Assembly: GCA_002413325.1 (NCBI GenBank)
Contig: DHWT01000087.1
Span: 1 to 8,693, forward strand
Length of the DNA: 8,693 nucleotides
Source of the DNA: Chitinophagaceae bacterium UBA5175
GTDB taxonomy: Bacteria; Bacteroidota; Bacteroidia; Chitinophagales; Chitinophagaceae
Direction of reading: 5' to 3'
The translations under genes and the position numbers were made by a program. The stretch's first letter is position 1. Every line of letters begins with the position of its first letter. Shown here piece after piece: positions 1 through 6,082 of this stretch. The notes beneath the pieces are model-generated. The model did no database searches. It saw only the letters and a program-made list of their open reading frames with translations, and was not told where the DNA came from.

Positions 1-1042
1 TCTTTTTAATTTTCGCCACCACTTCCACCTGCGGATCCGTGATCTCCGGAATCTGGTATTCCAGGGAAGTACCCATCACCTGGGCCGCTTCCACATCCGA
101 CAGGTCATATTCTTTCTGTAAAAAGCCGAGCATGCCGGCATTGGCGATCTTGAATGCCTCGTCGAGATGTTCGGCCAGTCCCACTGTCATGATATCGGTT
201 GAATCTTCAATCCGCGGATAGTCAATCTGCATTTCCTGATGCGGGATGAGTGCAGTCGTAAATTCAAAGTCCATGGAAATTTCCAATGCAGCCATATTCA
301 GTTCACCGTCTCCCTGCAGGGCATGGGCATCTCCCATAAATAATAAACCGCCCGGATGGGAAACCGGTAAATAAACGATCGCGCCTTTCGTGATCCGGCT
401 GAAATCCATATTGCCGCCAAAGGGTCCGGCATCTTCAGTGGAGATTTCTTTTCCTTTCGGTGCGAGCCCGACGCAGCCCAGCATGGGTTTCAGCGGAACG
501 CTGAAATGCTGCAGGTGTGCATGGGCGTTAGCAGGCCGGGCCTGTCCTGCCAACGTGTCAATAACCCATTGCACCGCAGGGTCCCGGTTCATGGCGCCGG
601 CGTTGGGTAATTTTTTCAGGATGGAATCCGGCAGACTGCGGGGTACGAAGAACCCGGCGCCGGTGGCCCGGGCGCGGTTGATATGTAGTTTCGTGATATG
701 TACCGCCACCACGTCGCCCGGCATCGCCCCTTCAATATAAAACGGCCCGGTGAGCGGGTTGGCGCTTCCTTCTTTTACGCGTTGTATGTTATTCCGGTCC
801 ACGCCGTTCGCATCCATGCTTTCTGTCTGAACCGTATCCCCCGGTACAATATGCAGCACGGGAGGAATTTTTGAAGAAAACACGGAGTAGAATCTGTCAG
901 GAGCAAAAACAATCCTCCTGCCCGTCCTTCCTGCCACCGGTGATCCATCTGTCTTTTGGGTAAGGGGTTTCCTCAGCGTGCCGGACTGCGCGTTTACTAT
1001 CCCGGCAGACAGCAGGAAAATCAGGAGGAAGTAAAATTTCAT
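1..1042 (-). CDS. Secreted acetamidase/formamidase family protein (partial, C-terminus beyond window)
   Basis: My translation of the minus strand from the ATG at 1042 gives 347 codons open to the window edge, so the stop codon lies outside. Family members (FmdA/AmdA) hydrolyse short amides such as formamide or acetamide to ammonia and the acid. Family-like motifs are visible: GPFYIEGAMPGD at residues 99-110, MLGCVGLAP at 187-195, GPFGGNMD at 206-213 and GDAHALQGDGE at 237-247. The N-terminus MKFYFLLIFLLSAGIVNAQ is a signal peptide, probably cleaved after Ala18, so the product should be exported to the periplasm or beyond. The segment after residue 330 resembles the family's end, so probably only a few residues are missing. 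Well-studied formamidases are cytoplasmic, so the true substrate of this secreted form is open. The upstream neighbour on the same strand ends in a terminator, so this gene is probably transcribed alone. Confidence 0.9.
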   Translation of the reverse strand, partial: MKFYFLLIFLLSAGIVNAQSGTLRKPLTQKTDGSPVAGRTGRRIVFAPDRFYSVFSSKIPPVLHIVPGDTVQTESMDANGVDRNNIQRVKEGSANPLTGPFYIEGAMPGDVVAVHITKLHINRARATGAGFFVPRSLPDSILKKLPNAGAMNRDPAVQWVIDTLAGQARPANAHAHLQHFSVPLKPMLGCVGLAPKGKEISTEDAGPFGGNMDFSRITKGAIVYLPVSHPGGLLFMGDAHALQGDGELNMAALEISMDFEFTTALIPHQEMQIDYPRIEDSTDIMTVGLAEHLDEAFKIANAGMLGFLQKEYDLSDVEAAQVMGTSLEYQIPEITDPQVEVVAKIKK

Positions 1043-1164
1043 TTGATCAGTCCGTTTGAATAATCCGGTGTTGAAAGTAGGAATTTAATCTGCTCAACCG
1101 ATCATCCTGCTGCGGGTAACGGGAAATATCCGGCAGACAGGCACCGTCATCAGCGGGTACGAAA

Positions 1165-1196
1165 AAGCCCTTCCTGCTATTGGCGGGAAAGGGCTT
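1165..1196 (-). terminator. Intrinsic terminator of the lipoprotein gene
   Basis: A perfect 8-bp stem, AAGCCCTT at 1165-1172 with AAGGGCTT at 1189-1196, encloses a 16-nt loop. Read on the minus strand, the 3' arm runs into a short T tract (GGGCTTTTTC). It lies 23 nt past the stop codon of the lipoprotein gene at 1220. It separates that gene from the acetamidase-family gene downstream. Confidence 0.75.
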
Positions 1197-1219
1197 ATCT
1201 GTTTACGTTGTACAAATTT

Positions 1220-1933
1220 TTATTTTACTACTTTGTACCAGCGGGCCGTGGGCGGACTGTCCACCCCGGCATCGGTCATGATCTTTTTTAAATCGGGCGA
1301 AGCAAACCGGGCCTTTGCTTTGGCCATATCGGTGATTGCAAAAGTTATATAAACCATATTGGAGTCCGCGAGCCCGCGGGCCAGTGAGCGGTCAACCATT
1401 CCGTTGGCGGCCCGGGTGGAGGGTCCTTCCGCATCAAAAACTTTTAACCAGGCGGCAAAATCTTTCACATGGTGGGCGACTCCCAAACGATCGCTGGTTT
1501 CAACGGGGGAATCGTCGCTGCGTATCATTTCCGCATAGGAAAATCCGGGTTTGTCAGTGACGCCGGCTTTCTTCATCGCAGCTGCCAGGGCAGGGAGTTT
1601 GGCGAAGGTCTGCGCTTTGTCCATATCCTCCATTTTTTCTACGATAAGTACGAGGTTGGTATCCTTCATATCCCGTCCGATCACCAAGGGCCCGATTCCA
1701 TAAACTTTGCGTAATGAATCACCGGCCATGTACCCGGCTTCCCATTTGTCGAAGTTCTTCACATGGTGCTGGACCGTCATCACTTTAAACGGAGAAAAAA
1801 CGGGTTTTGCCGGCTCGGGGGCAGGCGCAACCGCCGCCGTGGTGTCGGCTGTTTTGGTTTCTTCAGATCCGCTTCCGCAGGAAAACAGGAATACTGCCAG
1901 AGCGAGGACAGAAAGGATTGGCAATCGTTTCAT
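1220..1933 (-). CDS. Lipoprotein with two tandem copies of a small alpha/beta domain (function unknown)
   Basis: 237 aa from an ATG with an A-rich leader. Residues 1-19 (MKRLPILSVLALAVFLFSC) form a lipoprotein signal with a lipobox ending at Cys19. A low-complexity Ala/Pro/Thr/Glu linker runs to about residue 47. Two similar segments follow, about 49-137 and 149-236. Each begins with a hydrophobic strand leading into HHVK (N/D)F plus a Trp (56-64 and 154-162), has a middle D(T/S)N(L/M)V strand (91-95, 190-194), then an MxKA helix with F-A and a D-AGV or K-AGV element. This pattern resembles dimeric alpha/beta-barrel (ABM-like) domains, so the pair could fold as an intramolecular dimer. That is inference from pattern, not a confirmed match. 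No catalytic residue is evident. It should be anchored in the inner or outer membrane, facing the periplasm or surface. It has its own terminator, which suggests a monocistronic unit. Confidence 0.85.
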   Translation of the reverse strand: MKRLPILSVLALAVFLFSCGSGSEETKTADTTAAVAPAPEPAKPVFSPFKVMTVQHHVKNFDKWEAGYMAGDSLRKVYGIGPLVIGRDMKDTNLVLIVEKMEDMDKAQTFAKLPALAAAMKKAGVTDKPGFSYAEMIRSDDSPVETSDRLGVAHHVKDFAAWLKVFDAEGPSTRAANGMVDRSLARGLADSNMVYITFAITDMAKAKARFASPDLKKIMTDAGVDSPPTARWYKVVK

Positions 1934-2021
1934 TTTGTATTGTTTAGGATGAATAAATCAATCTTCAGGGGGTGTCCGGAGGCGGTCGTTTTGGAAGGGG
2001 GGATGGGGGAAATTTGATTTA

Positions 2022-2052
2022 GAAAGCTAAGGAATAATATGTAGTTAATAAA
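2022..2052 (-). promoter_or_regulatory. Candidate Bacteroidota-type promoter for the lipoprotein gene
   Basis: On the minus strand TTTA (2052-2049) is followed after exactly 19 nt by TAGCTTTC (2029-2022). Each element has one mismatch to the Bacteroidota consensus TTTG / TAnnTTTG. Transcription would start near 2015, giving a leader of about 80 nt that contains a C-rich tract. This is pattern matching only; A/T-rich DNA produces such matches by chance. Confidence 0.3.
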
Positions 2053-2061
2053 ATTTATTAA
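2045..2061. promoter_or_regulatory. 17-bp palindrome between divergent genes (possible operator)
   Basis: TTAATAAA-A-TTTATTAA has two perfect 8-bp arms around one central base. It lies in the 189-nt region between the divergent lipoprotein and 2123 genes and overlaps the candidate -33 element of the lipoprotein promoter. Its symmetry would suit a dimeric regulator, but its pure A/T content makes chance occurrence quite possible. Confidence 0.3.
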
Positions 2062-2073
2062 ACCGGTCAGTGA

Positions 2074-2096
2074 TGAGGTCGCGCCGCTGAGGTCCC
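2074..2096. repeat. Short direct repeat TGAGGTC x2 upstream of the 2123 gene
   Basis: TGAGGTC occurs at 2074-2080 and again at 2088-2094, 14 nt apart, 27 to 49 nt before the start codon of the plus-strand gene. It is G/C-rich within an otherwise A/T-rich region. It could be a paired regulator site or chance. Confidence 0.25.
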
Positions 2097-2111
2097 GACT
2101 GGTTTGCTTTG

Positions 2112-2119
2112 TAAATTTG
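2112..2119 (+). promoter_or_regulatory. Perfect -7 box (TAAATTTG) abutting the start codon: possible leaderless transcript
   Basis: TAAATTTG matches the Bacteroidota -7 consensus TAnnTTTG in every fixed position and ends 3 nt before the ATG at 2123. If it is used, the mRNA would begin at or next to the ATG and have essentially no leader. I see no convincing TTTG at the expected -33 distance (around 2089-2092), so the call is tentative. Confidence 0.35.
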
Positions 2120-2122
2120 CAT

Positions 2123-2755
2123 ATGCCAAAAAGCAAATCAAAATCGCATCCGCTGACGCTCAGGCAAAAGCTGGTAAAAGAAGCGGATTTGGTGAATATT
2201 AAAAAAATGCTGGCGGCCGATAAAAGAAAGCATGGGTTCTATGATGACAGCCGGGGTTTGCGATACCTGCCACCTTCTCTGTATATCAAAATCGAAGACT
2301 ATGCAGGGGGATTGAAATATCTGAAATGGTTTGAAAAGAATTTTCCGGATGATATCGGTATGCCTGATTTCCTTTTCGAATGGACGTTTATACTTTTTAA
2401 AAGCAATAATCTGAAGGAAGCAGAAAGAAAATGCTACCAGACTTTTTTCTCAAATACTTATCTGGCGGATGTGTTCCTGGGAAAACCATTGATTCCCGTC
2501 GATAAATGGGAGGGCTCCAACCTGGAGTCACCGGCATATACCCAGTTCCTGGATTACAGCAGGGACGAGCCGCTATTCGCTGATTTCGCTGTATGGCTGG
2601 ACAGACTGATGAATACCGCCGAATTCAAAAAAATCAGCGATGAATACATTTCCCTCCATAAGAAATTAAAATATGAGCGGGATCAGGAGTTGCGCAGTTA
2701 CCTGTTAGCGCAAATCAGGATATTGGAAAACCGGCAGTCATCCGGGATCCTGTAA
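2123..2755 (+). CDS. Hypothetical cytoplasmic protein, mostly helical, TPR-like centre
   Basis: I do not recognise this family. The frame is open from a TTG at 2117, but the ATG at 2123 is the better start (210 aa), because it gives a basic, lysine/serine-rich N-terminus (MPKSKSKSHP). There is no signal peptide or membrane segment, so it is probably cytoplasmic. Residues 57-110 look like one or two helix-turn-helix pairs of the TPR kind: YAGGLKYLKWFEKNFPDD, then LFKSNNLKEAERKCYQ. The C-terminus (about 165-205) is charged and helical and may form a coiled coil. The composition is ordinary for its neighbours, with no sign of transfer. It is the only plus-strand gene here and stands alone, divergent from the lipoprotein gene and convergent with the membrane protein gene at 2877-3542. 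Function cannot be inferred; a protein-protein interaction role would be a guess. Confidence 0.75.
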   Translation: MPKSKSKSHPLTLRQKLVKEADLVNIKKMLAADKRKHGFYDDSRGLRYLPPSLYIKIEDYAGGLKYLKWFEKNFPDDIGMPDFLFEWTFILFKSNNLKEAERKCYQTFFSNTYLADVFLGKPLIPVDKWEGSNLESPAYTQFLDYSRDEPLFADFAVWLDRLMNTAEFKKISDEYISLHKKLKYERDQELRSYLLAQIRILENRQSSGIL

Positions 2756-2779
2756 ACAACAGCCTCATAAAAAGAGTCC

Positions 2780-2820
2780 GGCGGAAAACTTTACATTCAT
2801 CTCCCCGCCTTTTTATTATT
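2780..2820 (+). terminator. Possible intrinsic terminator after the hypothetical gene
   Basis: GGCGG at 2780-2784 can pair with CCGCC at 2805-2809, followed directly by TTTTTATTATT. The stem is only 5 bp and the loop is 20 nt, so the hairpin is weak, but its place 25 nt past the stop codon and the T tract support a terminator. Confidence 0.45.
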
Positions 2821-2876
2821 GAAAATGGGTGCGATATATGGAATTGATGAACCATGTCATGTGCCTGGAAGCCGGT

Positions 2877-3542
2877 TTAATCCTGAATATAATCTTTTGA
2901 AGGGTTCGCGAATTTATAGAGTCCGAAGGAAATCAGTGTGGTAGCAACCAGTATAGCTATATAGTTGAAGAGCAGGATGGTGTCTCCGTGTATAAAAGTT
3001 AATTTCAGGTATCCGGAAATCACCACGATGTCAACGATTAAACCGTAGTAGAATATAAACCCTGAAAAAACAAAAATGAGCACGGTATCATTATCTGTAT
3101 GTTTCACTTTCTTCAGGTATTTGCTGATGCCCCGGATATTCAAAACCAGGCAGAGCAGGCTTCCGGCGGCGATGATGATATTATTGGAACCCAGGTTGAA
3201 TCCTTTCCATCCGATGACGACAGCTTCAAATACAAAAAAGGATAAAATCAGGTACAGGAATATATTTTTCTGAAAAATATAGTAGAAAATCAGGCAAATG
3301 ATCGGCGCATCGACCAGGTTATACAATAACAGGATCCTCAGGGTGACGGGCTCATACCAGTTCAGATGAAAGATATCGGGCAGATACAGGAATCCATTGA
3401 TCATCCAGAATATGGCAATGACCATATAGGCTTTGTTTTCGGCCAGCCGTTTCCACCAGTAGATGATCAGCGGCAGGAAGGACAGGGTTACGGCCAGTAA
3501 GAGGATCAGATGTGTGATGCCAGCCAGAAAACCGGTTTTCAA
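2877..3542 (-). CDS. Seven-helix integral membrane protein of unknown function (TTG start)
   Basis: 221 aa, strongly hydrophobic, with seven probable membrane spans: about 8-29, 38-56, 67-90, 93-111, 121-139, 152-177 and 186-210. Loops are short, there is no extramembrane domain, and the C-terminus (NPSKDYIQD) is a short polar tail. Lys/Arg cluster at 31-37 (KRLAENK) and 136-147, which would put these loops in the cytoplasm and give an outside N-terminus. The start must be TTG at 3542: an in-frame TAA lies three codons upstream and the first internal ATG (Met40) would remove the first span. No family is recognised. Seven-span cores of this size occur in sensory and small-molecule membrane proteins, but no catalytic or ligand residue stands out. 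Flanking genes on both sides are separated by more than 120 nt, so it is probably transcribed alone. Confidence 0.75.
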   Translation of the reverse strand: MKTGFLAGITHLILLLAVTLSFLPLIIYWWKRLAENKAYMVIAIFWMINGFLYLPDIFHLNWYEPVTLRILLLYNLVDAPIICLIFYYIFQKNIFLYLILSFFVFEAVVIGWKGFNLGSNNIIIAAGSLLCLVLNIRGISKYLKKVKHTDNDTVLIFVFSGFIFYYGLIVDIVVISGYLKLTFIHGDTILLFNYIAILVATTLISFGLYKFANPSKDYIQD

Positions 3543-3611
3543 AAGTTTTATTTAGTGTATAATAGCGTTGGGAAGGTAATTTTATTTTAAGTATAAATAC
3601 CTGAATTTCTA

Positions 3612-3631
3612 CGTAAGGGTTAACTCTTACG
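3612..3631. promoter_or_regulatory. Imperfect palindrome / hairpin between two minus-strand genes
   Basis: CGTAAGGG and CTCTTACG form an 8-bp stem with one G-T pair around a TTAA tetraloop. It lies 70 nt upstream of the 2877-3542 gene and 37 nt past the stop of the beta-barrel gene. Neither strand has a T tract after it, so a classical terminator is unlikely. A regulator site or an mRNA 3'-end hairpin are both possible. Confidence 0.35.
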
Positions 3632-3668
3632 GGAATGTATAACTGATTTGTATAACCGGTAAGCAGTT

Positions 3669-4457
3669 TTAGAACCGGTACCCGATATGAATGGCATACC
3701 TGAATCCGATGGACCAGAAATCGGCCACCCCGCTGGAGCTGATTTTTTTATCCCCTGCCAGATCTTTTAAGAGGGGAAATTTTTCTTTCATGGCGTCCAG
3801 GATGGCTTGTTGTCTTTCAGTCAGGTCTGCAGTGGTGGCGCCATTCAGCTGGATCGTCCAGTTATAACTGGTAATGGCCGGTCCCAGCAGTACACAGTCA
3901 ACCACAAACCTCTTTTTAATTACAAACTGGTATCCCAGTTCTCCCCCGATATTCAACATGTTTATCGTGGTGTTCAGTGAAAGCTGAGTCTGGTCTGCTG
4001 TATCCTTGCCGTTGCGCTGGTTATTGAAGTGATAATAACTGATAAACGGGGCCAGGTAAACACCGCGGGGGGCATCATATTTGTTTTCCTTAGCCAGGTA
4101 AAAGCGGTAATCAGCCCCGAAAGTATACCCGCTTTTTTCTTTGTTTTGAGTAAATTCCATGGAACTGTTTGCGATCATGTTGGGCATCGGGAACTGGATG
4201 GGACCTCCCCACACCGTGATGCTGCTTTTCTTTGACAAAATCCTTTCGTAGTTTAGCTGAAATCCGTTGTTATACAGGATAAAACTGGTCAGGTTGATTT
4301 TAACCGTATTCTTATATAGCTTTTCCTTTTTAACGGTTGCGGAATCCTTTACCTGGGCCCGGGCGTTTGCGGCTGTCATAAACAGGATAAACAGGAGGGC
4401 GCCTGTTTTTACATATTTCTGCAGGTAATCAGAAGCCTGGAAGTTCTGGTAATTCAT
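3669..4457 (-). CDS. Putative outer-membrane beta-barrel protein
   Basis: 262 aa. The N-terminus is a signal peptide with a long polar n-region (1-17), a hydrophobic core GALLFILFMTAA (19-30) and a likely cut before Gln35 (ANARA|QVKD), typical of Bacteroidota exports. The mature part alternates polar and hydrophobic residues as in transmembrane beta-strands: TVKINLTSFILYNNGFQLNYERI (51-73), GYTFGADYRFYLA (110-122), GVYLAPFISYYHF (132-144), NIGGELGYQFVI (169-180) and FWSIGFRYAIHIGYRF (247-262). It ends in Phe, as barrel substrates of the BAM machinery usually do. A charged helical insert (210-240, ERQQAILDAMKEKFPLLKDL) is probably an extracellular or periplasmic loop. It resembles DUF3575-like Bacteroidota proteins, but I cannot confirm that family. 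Its role is unknown; barrels of this size serve as small porins, adhesins or envelope anchors. It appears monocistronic. Confidence 0.75.
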   Translation of the reverse strand: MNYQNFQASDYLQKYVKTGALLFILFMTAANARAQVKDSATVKKEKLYKNTVKINLTSFILYNNGFQLNYERILSKKSSITVWGGPIQFPMPNMIANSSMEFTQNKEKSGYTFGADYRFYLAKENKYDAPRGVYLAPFISYYHFNNQRNGKDTADQTQLSLNTTINMLNIGGELGYQFVIKKRFVVDCVLLGPAITSYNWTIQLNGATTADLTERQQAILDAMKEKFPLLKDLAGDKKISSSGVADFWSIGFRYAIHIGYRF

Positions 4458-4549
4458 AAAAAGGTATAATTATTTAATTTTCCTGCAACAGGCCCCATTA
4501 TCATGTCACCGTCAGCCTGCGGTTGCTTTAAAAGTCGTTATTGCCTTTA

Positions 4550-4557
4550 CGAAAGTA
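4550..4557 (-). promoter_or_regulatory. Weak candidate -7 element for the beta-barrel gene
   Basis: TACTTTCG on the minus strand has one mismatch to TAnnTTTG and lies about 93 nt before the ATG at 4457. A TTG lies 16 nt further upstream, a short spacing. The element sits inside a small inverted repeat, TTTAC-GAAA-GTAAA (4546-4559). The evidence is weak. Confidence 0.2.
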
Positions 4558-4618
4558 AATCCCGTCAGTAATACAAATAAGTGAGATTGATCATGCAATT
4601 GAATGATTTTAGTCAAAG

Positions 4619-4644
4619 GGCCGGCTCCCGCGTTTAACCCGGCC
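4619..4644 (-). terminator. Possible terminator after the split membrane protein gene
   Basis: GGCCGG at 4619-4624 pairs with CCGGCC at 4639-4644 across a 14-nt loop, 11 nt past the stop at 4656. On the minus strand the stem is followed by CTTTGACTAAAA, a poor T tract. It is placed correctly but is only moderately convincing. The rest of the 4458-4655 gap contains no gene. Confidence 0.4.
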
Positions 4645-4655
4645 GGGATACCATT

Positions 4656-5468
4656 TCAGAGCAGCATGCCTGCTATTTTCTTCAGCAATTCCACCCAGTT
4701 ATATTCAAAAGCCAGGAGGGGTAACATTGGCAATACGGCAATCATGACACTGGAAAGCATGGTTTTTAAATTGAAGGGGAAGACCCGCATGCCCGTAACC
4801 GTATCGAAGGTGCTGTTCAGATCGGTGGTGGAAGAAGCATCCGGGCTGCCCAACAGCATGCTTACATCGGGTTTACCCAGCCATTTTTCTTCAAATGCCC
4901 GGTGATGGTTTTGTATTAAGGTGCTGTATTCAAAAATGCCTTTGCGGCGCTGTTTGGATAACGGACCCATATATACGATCAGGGGCAATACATTGATGAG
5001 AATGGAAATCACGGCGAAGCCGATCATCACGGGATAATAAGCCGGCAGGCGCTCATGGGCCCAGAAAATTTTTTCAGCGATCGTGGTGGCGATTATGATC
5101 GCCATAGCCAGGGTGACCTGCAGAAAGGGGGCGGGCGGGATCCCCAGGAAGCCGATTCCGCCGGCTTTGTCCGGATGGGCCGGGGTCAGCTGCAGGGGCA
5201 TCCTGGATATTTTTGTAAAATAGATCAGCCAGATGATCCAGCGCCAGATCCAGCGCAGCAACAGGTACTGGATGACGGGTAAACTGATAAAGATATGCCA
5301 GAGTCCTGCCCATGAAGCACGAATTCCCTGTTCACCCGGAATTTGCATCCAGACGCTCATACCGGGCGATAATTTTATCCACCGGAACGTGATATTGCCG
5401 ATAATAATCAACAGGATCACCCAGTCGGCCCAGGCAGATTCAGATAATTTTCTGGTTCTTTTTTTCAA
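4656..5468 (-). CDS. Conserved integral membrane protein, C-terminal part (separated by a frameshift)
   Basis: 270 codons are open from a TTG at 5468 that overlaps the TGA of the upstream fragment (TTGA). This is the larger part of one membrane protein of about 390 aa. Hydrophobic spans lie near 16-34, 51-72, 75-88, 116-135, 144-168 and 236-263. Polar landmarks include the AHPDKAGGIGFLG loop (98-110), a basic PLSKQRRKG turn (172-180) and a long cytosolic-looking segment with FEEKWLG (192-198). I recall a widespread uncharacterised bacterial family with the same order of features: LVVEDF start, HPDKAGG loop, FxEKW, then a PMLPLL final helix. The frame stays open upstream of the TTG through the codons for DFPAYDQ, back to 5489, which are the residues expected to link the two parts. 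Whether TTG is ever used as an independent start, by coupling to the upstream stop, is unknown. Function is unknown. Confidence 0.7.
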   Translation of the reverse strand: MKKRTRKLSESAWADWVILLIIIGNITFRWIKLSPGMSVWMQIPGEQGIRASWAGLWHIFISLPVIQYLLLRWIWRWIIWLIYFTKISRMPLQLTPAHPDKAGGIGFLGIPPAPFLQVTLAMAIIIATTIAEKIFWAHERLPAYYPVMIGFAVISILINVLPLIVYMGPLSKQRRKGIFEYSTLIQNHHRAFEEKWLGKPDVSMLLGSPDASSTTDLNSTFDTVTGMRVFPFNLKTMLSSVMIAVLPMLPLLAFEYNWVELLKKIAGMLL

Positions 5469-5833
5469 CTGGTCGTATGCGGGGAAGTCTTTTTCACCAG
5501 TATACCCGATTTGAAAAACTCGACAGTCAGTTCTTTTATGCGGTGATCCACCGCATGCTCCGAAAATATCAGGAGCGGAAGCACCAGGAGAAATTTCATA
5601 TGGGTGGCGAAATCTTCCAGGAAATTCATGTTCACCCGGTTACCCCAGGCCAGGCCCTGAACAACAGATAATATCAGCAGGGGAAGCCAGGTTACCAATA
5701 CCAGAGCCAGGCTCCTTTTTATATATCCCCGGATGGATTTTTCAGACAGACCCAGCCAGGCTAAGACGTTCTCAAACCGGCCGCTGGTAGCCAGCGAGAA
5801 ATCCTCGACCACCAGTTTACCCATCGTTTCCAT
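5465..5833 (-). CDS. Conserved integral membrane protein, N-terminal part (truncated by a frameshift)
   Basis: 122 codons. It starts at ATG 5833 (or Met4 at 5824; both give the same body). Residues 1-36 are soluble and contain LVVEDFSLATSGRF and a Leu-rich helix. Two membrane spans follow, about 43-60 and 78-92, then HAVDHRIKELTVEFFKSGILVKK (93-115). The last seven residues (TSPHTTS) do not fit and arise after the reading frame is lost near 5489. The natural continuation is in the other frame, in the adjoining 4656-5468 segment; joined, they give about 392 aa. No signal peptide precedes the soluble N-terminus, so it should sit in the cytoplasm with the spans in the inner membrane. The gene appears to be its own transcription unit, 249 nt away from the cyclase gene on its upstream side. 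Confidence 0.7.
   Translation of the reverse strand: METMGKLVVEDFSLATSGRFENVLAWLGLSEKSIRGYIKRSLALVLVTWLPLLILSVVQGLAWGNRVNMNFLEDFATHMKFLLVLPLLIFSEHAVDHRIKELTVEFFKSGILVKKTSPHTTS
5484..5497 (-). pseudogene. Frameshift junction in the membrane protein gene 4656-5833
   Basis: Minus-strand codons GTG AAA AAG (5497-5489) are followed by ACT TCC in the upstream frame, which meets a TGA 7 codons later. Rereading the last G as the first base of the next codon gives GAC TTC CCC GCA TAC, i.e. VKK-DFPAYDQ-LKKRT, a seamless join to the downstream part. One missing G (AAGGAC to AAGAC) explains the break. It may be a real inactivating mutation, a sequencing error next to the five-A run, or a -1 ribosomal slip on G-AAA-AAG. 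The last is less likely, because the P-site tRNA would re-pair poorly on GAA. Both halves are otherwise intact, so any loss is recent. Confidence 0.75.
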
Positions 5834-5912
5834 ATGCGTATTTTAAAATGACGGCTGCTCCGCCTTCCGGAAAATTCCTGTCAGCCGTACATGGAAGCAT
5901 TTAGATTACCAT

Positions 5913-5943
5913 TAAAGGTATTTTCTATCCGCAGGGAAATAAA
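5913..5943 (-). promoter_or_regulatory. Candidate promoter for the split membrane protein gene
   Basis: TTTA (5943-5940) and TACCTTTA (5920-5913) on the minus strand are 19 nt apart, each one base from the Bacteroidota consensus. The spacing and the -33 sequence are the same as in the candidate at 2022-2052. Transcription would start near 5906, with a leader of about 70 nt. Confidence 0.35.
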
Positions 5944-6032
5944 TGATCCTGCTCAGTAGCCCTCCTGATGATGATCACAGGGATTATGTTTCGGGTAAAA
6001 ACAGGCTCATTCATTTGCCAGGCATGGGCGCA

Positions 6033-6073
6033 GCCGGTTGCACCGGCAAAGCCCGGTCCGCGGTTCCTCGGGC
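6033..6073 (-). terminator. G/C-rich hairpins after the cyclase gene (possible terminator of the signalling operon)
   Basis: Two stems follow the cyclase stop at 6083. CGGGC (6069-6073) with GCCCG (6051-6055) is followed on the minus strand by a short TTT. Then comes a tight 6-bp stem with a 3-nt loop, GCCGGT-TGC-ACCGGC (6033-6047). Neither has a good T run, so this may be a weak terminator or a hairpin protecting the 3' end. The rest of the 5834-6082 gap holds only the candidate promoter at 5913-5943. Confidence 0.35.
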
Positions 6074-6082
6074 GGCCCGGAA

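Noticed and set aside
390..740. 116-codon plus-strand open frame
   Set aside because: It lies wholly antisense to the acetamidase-family gene, whose conserved motifs fill the same bases; its own translation shows no domain.
1930..2136. 68-codon minus-strand open frame across the divergent intergenic region
   Set aside because: It overlaps the starts of both flanking genes and the candidate regulatory elements, and has no recognisable features.
3654..3680. Two copies of AACCGGTA that could form a stem at the end of the beta-barrel gene
   Set aside because: The core ACCGGT is self-complementary, one copy spans the stop region of the gene and no T tract follows, so it is not a credible terminator.
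5074..5313. 79-codon minus-strand open frame inside the split membrane protein
   Set aside because: Alternative frame of a segment whose main frame encodes clear membrane spans and the HPDKAGG loop. It is not part of the frameshift.
5486..5497. Programmed -1 ribosomal frameshift as the preferred explanation
   Set aside because: The site is G-AAA-AAG and not the efficient A-AAA-AAG, and I see no clear stimulating hairpin just downstream; a lost base or sequencing error is simpler. It is kept only as an alternative.
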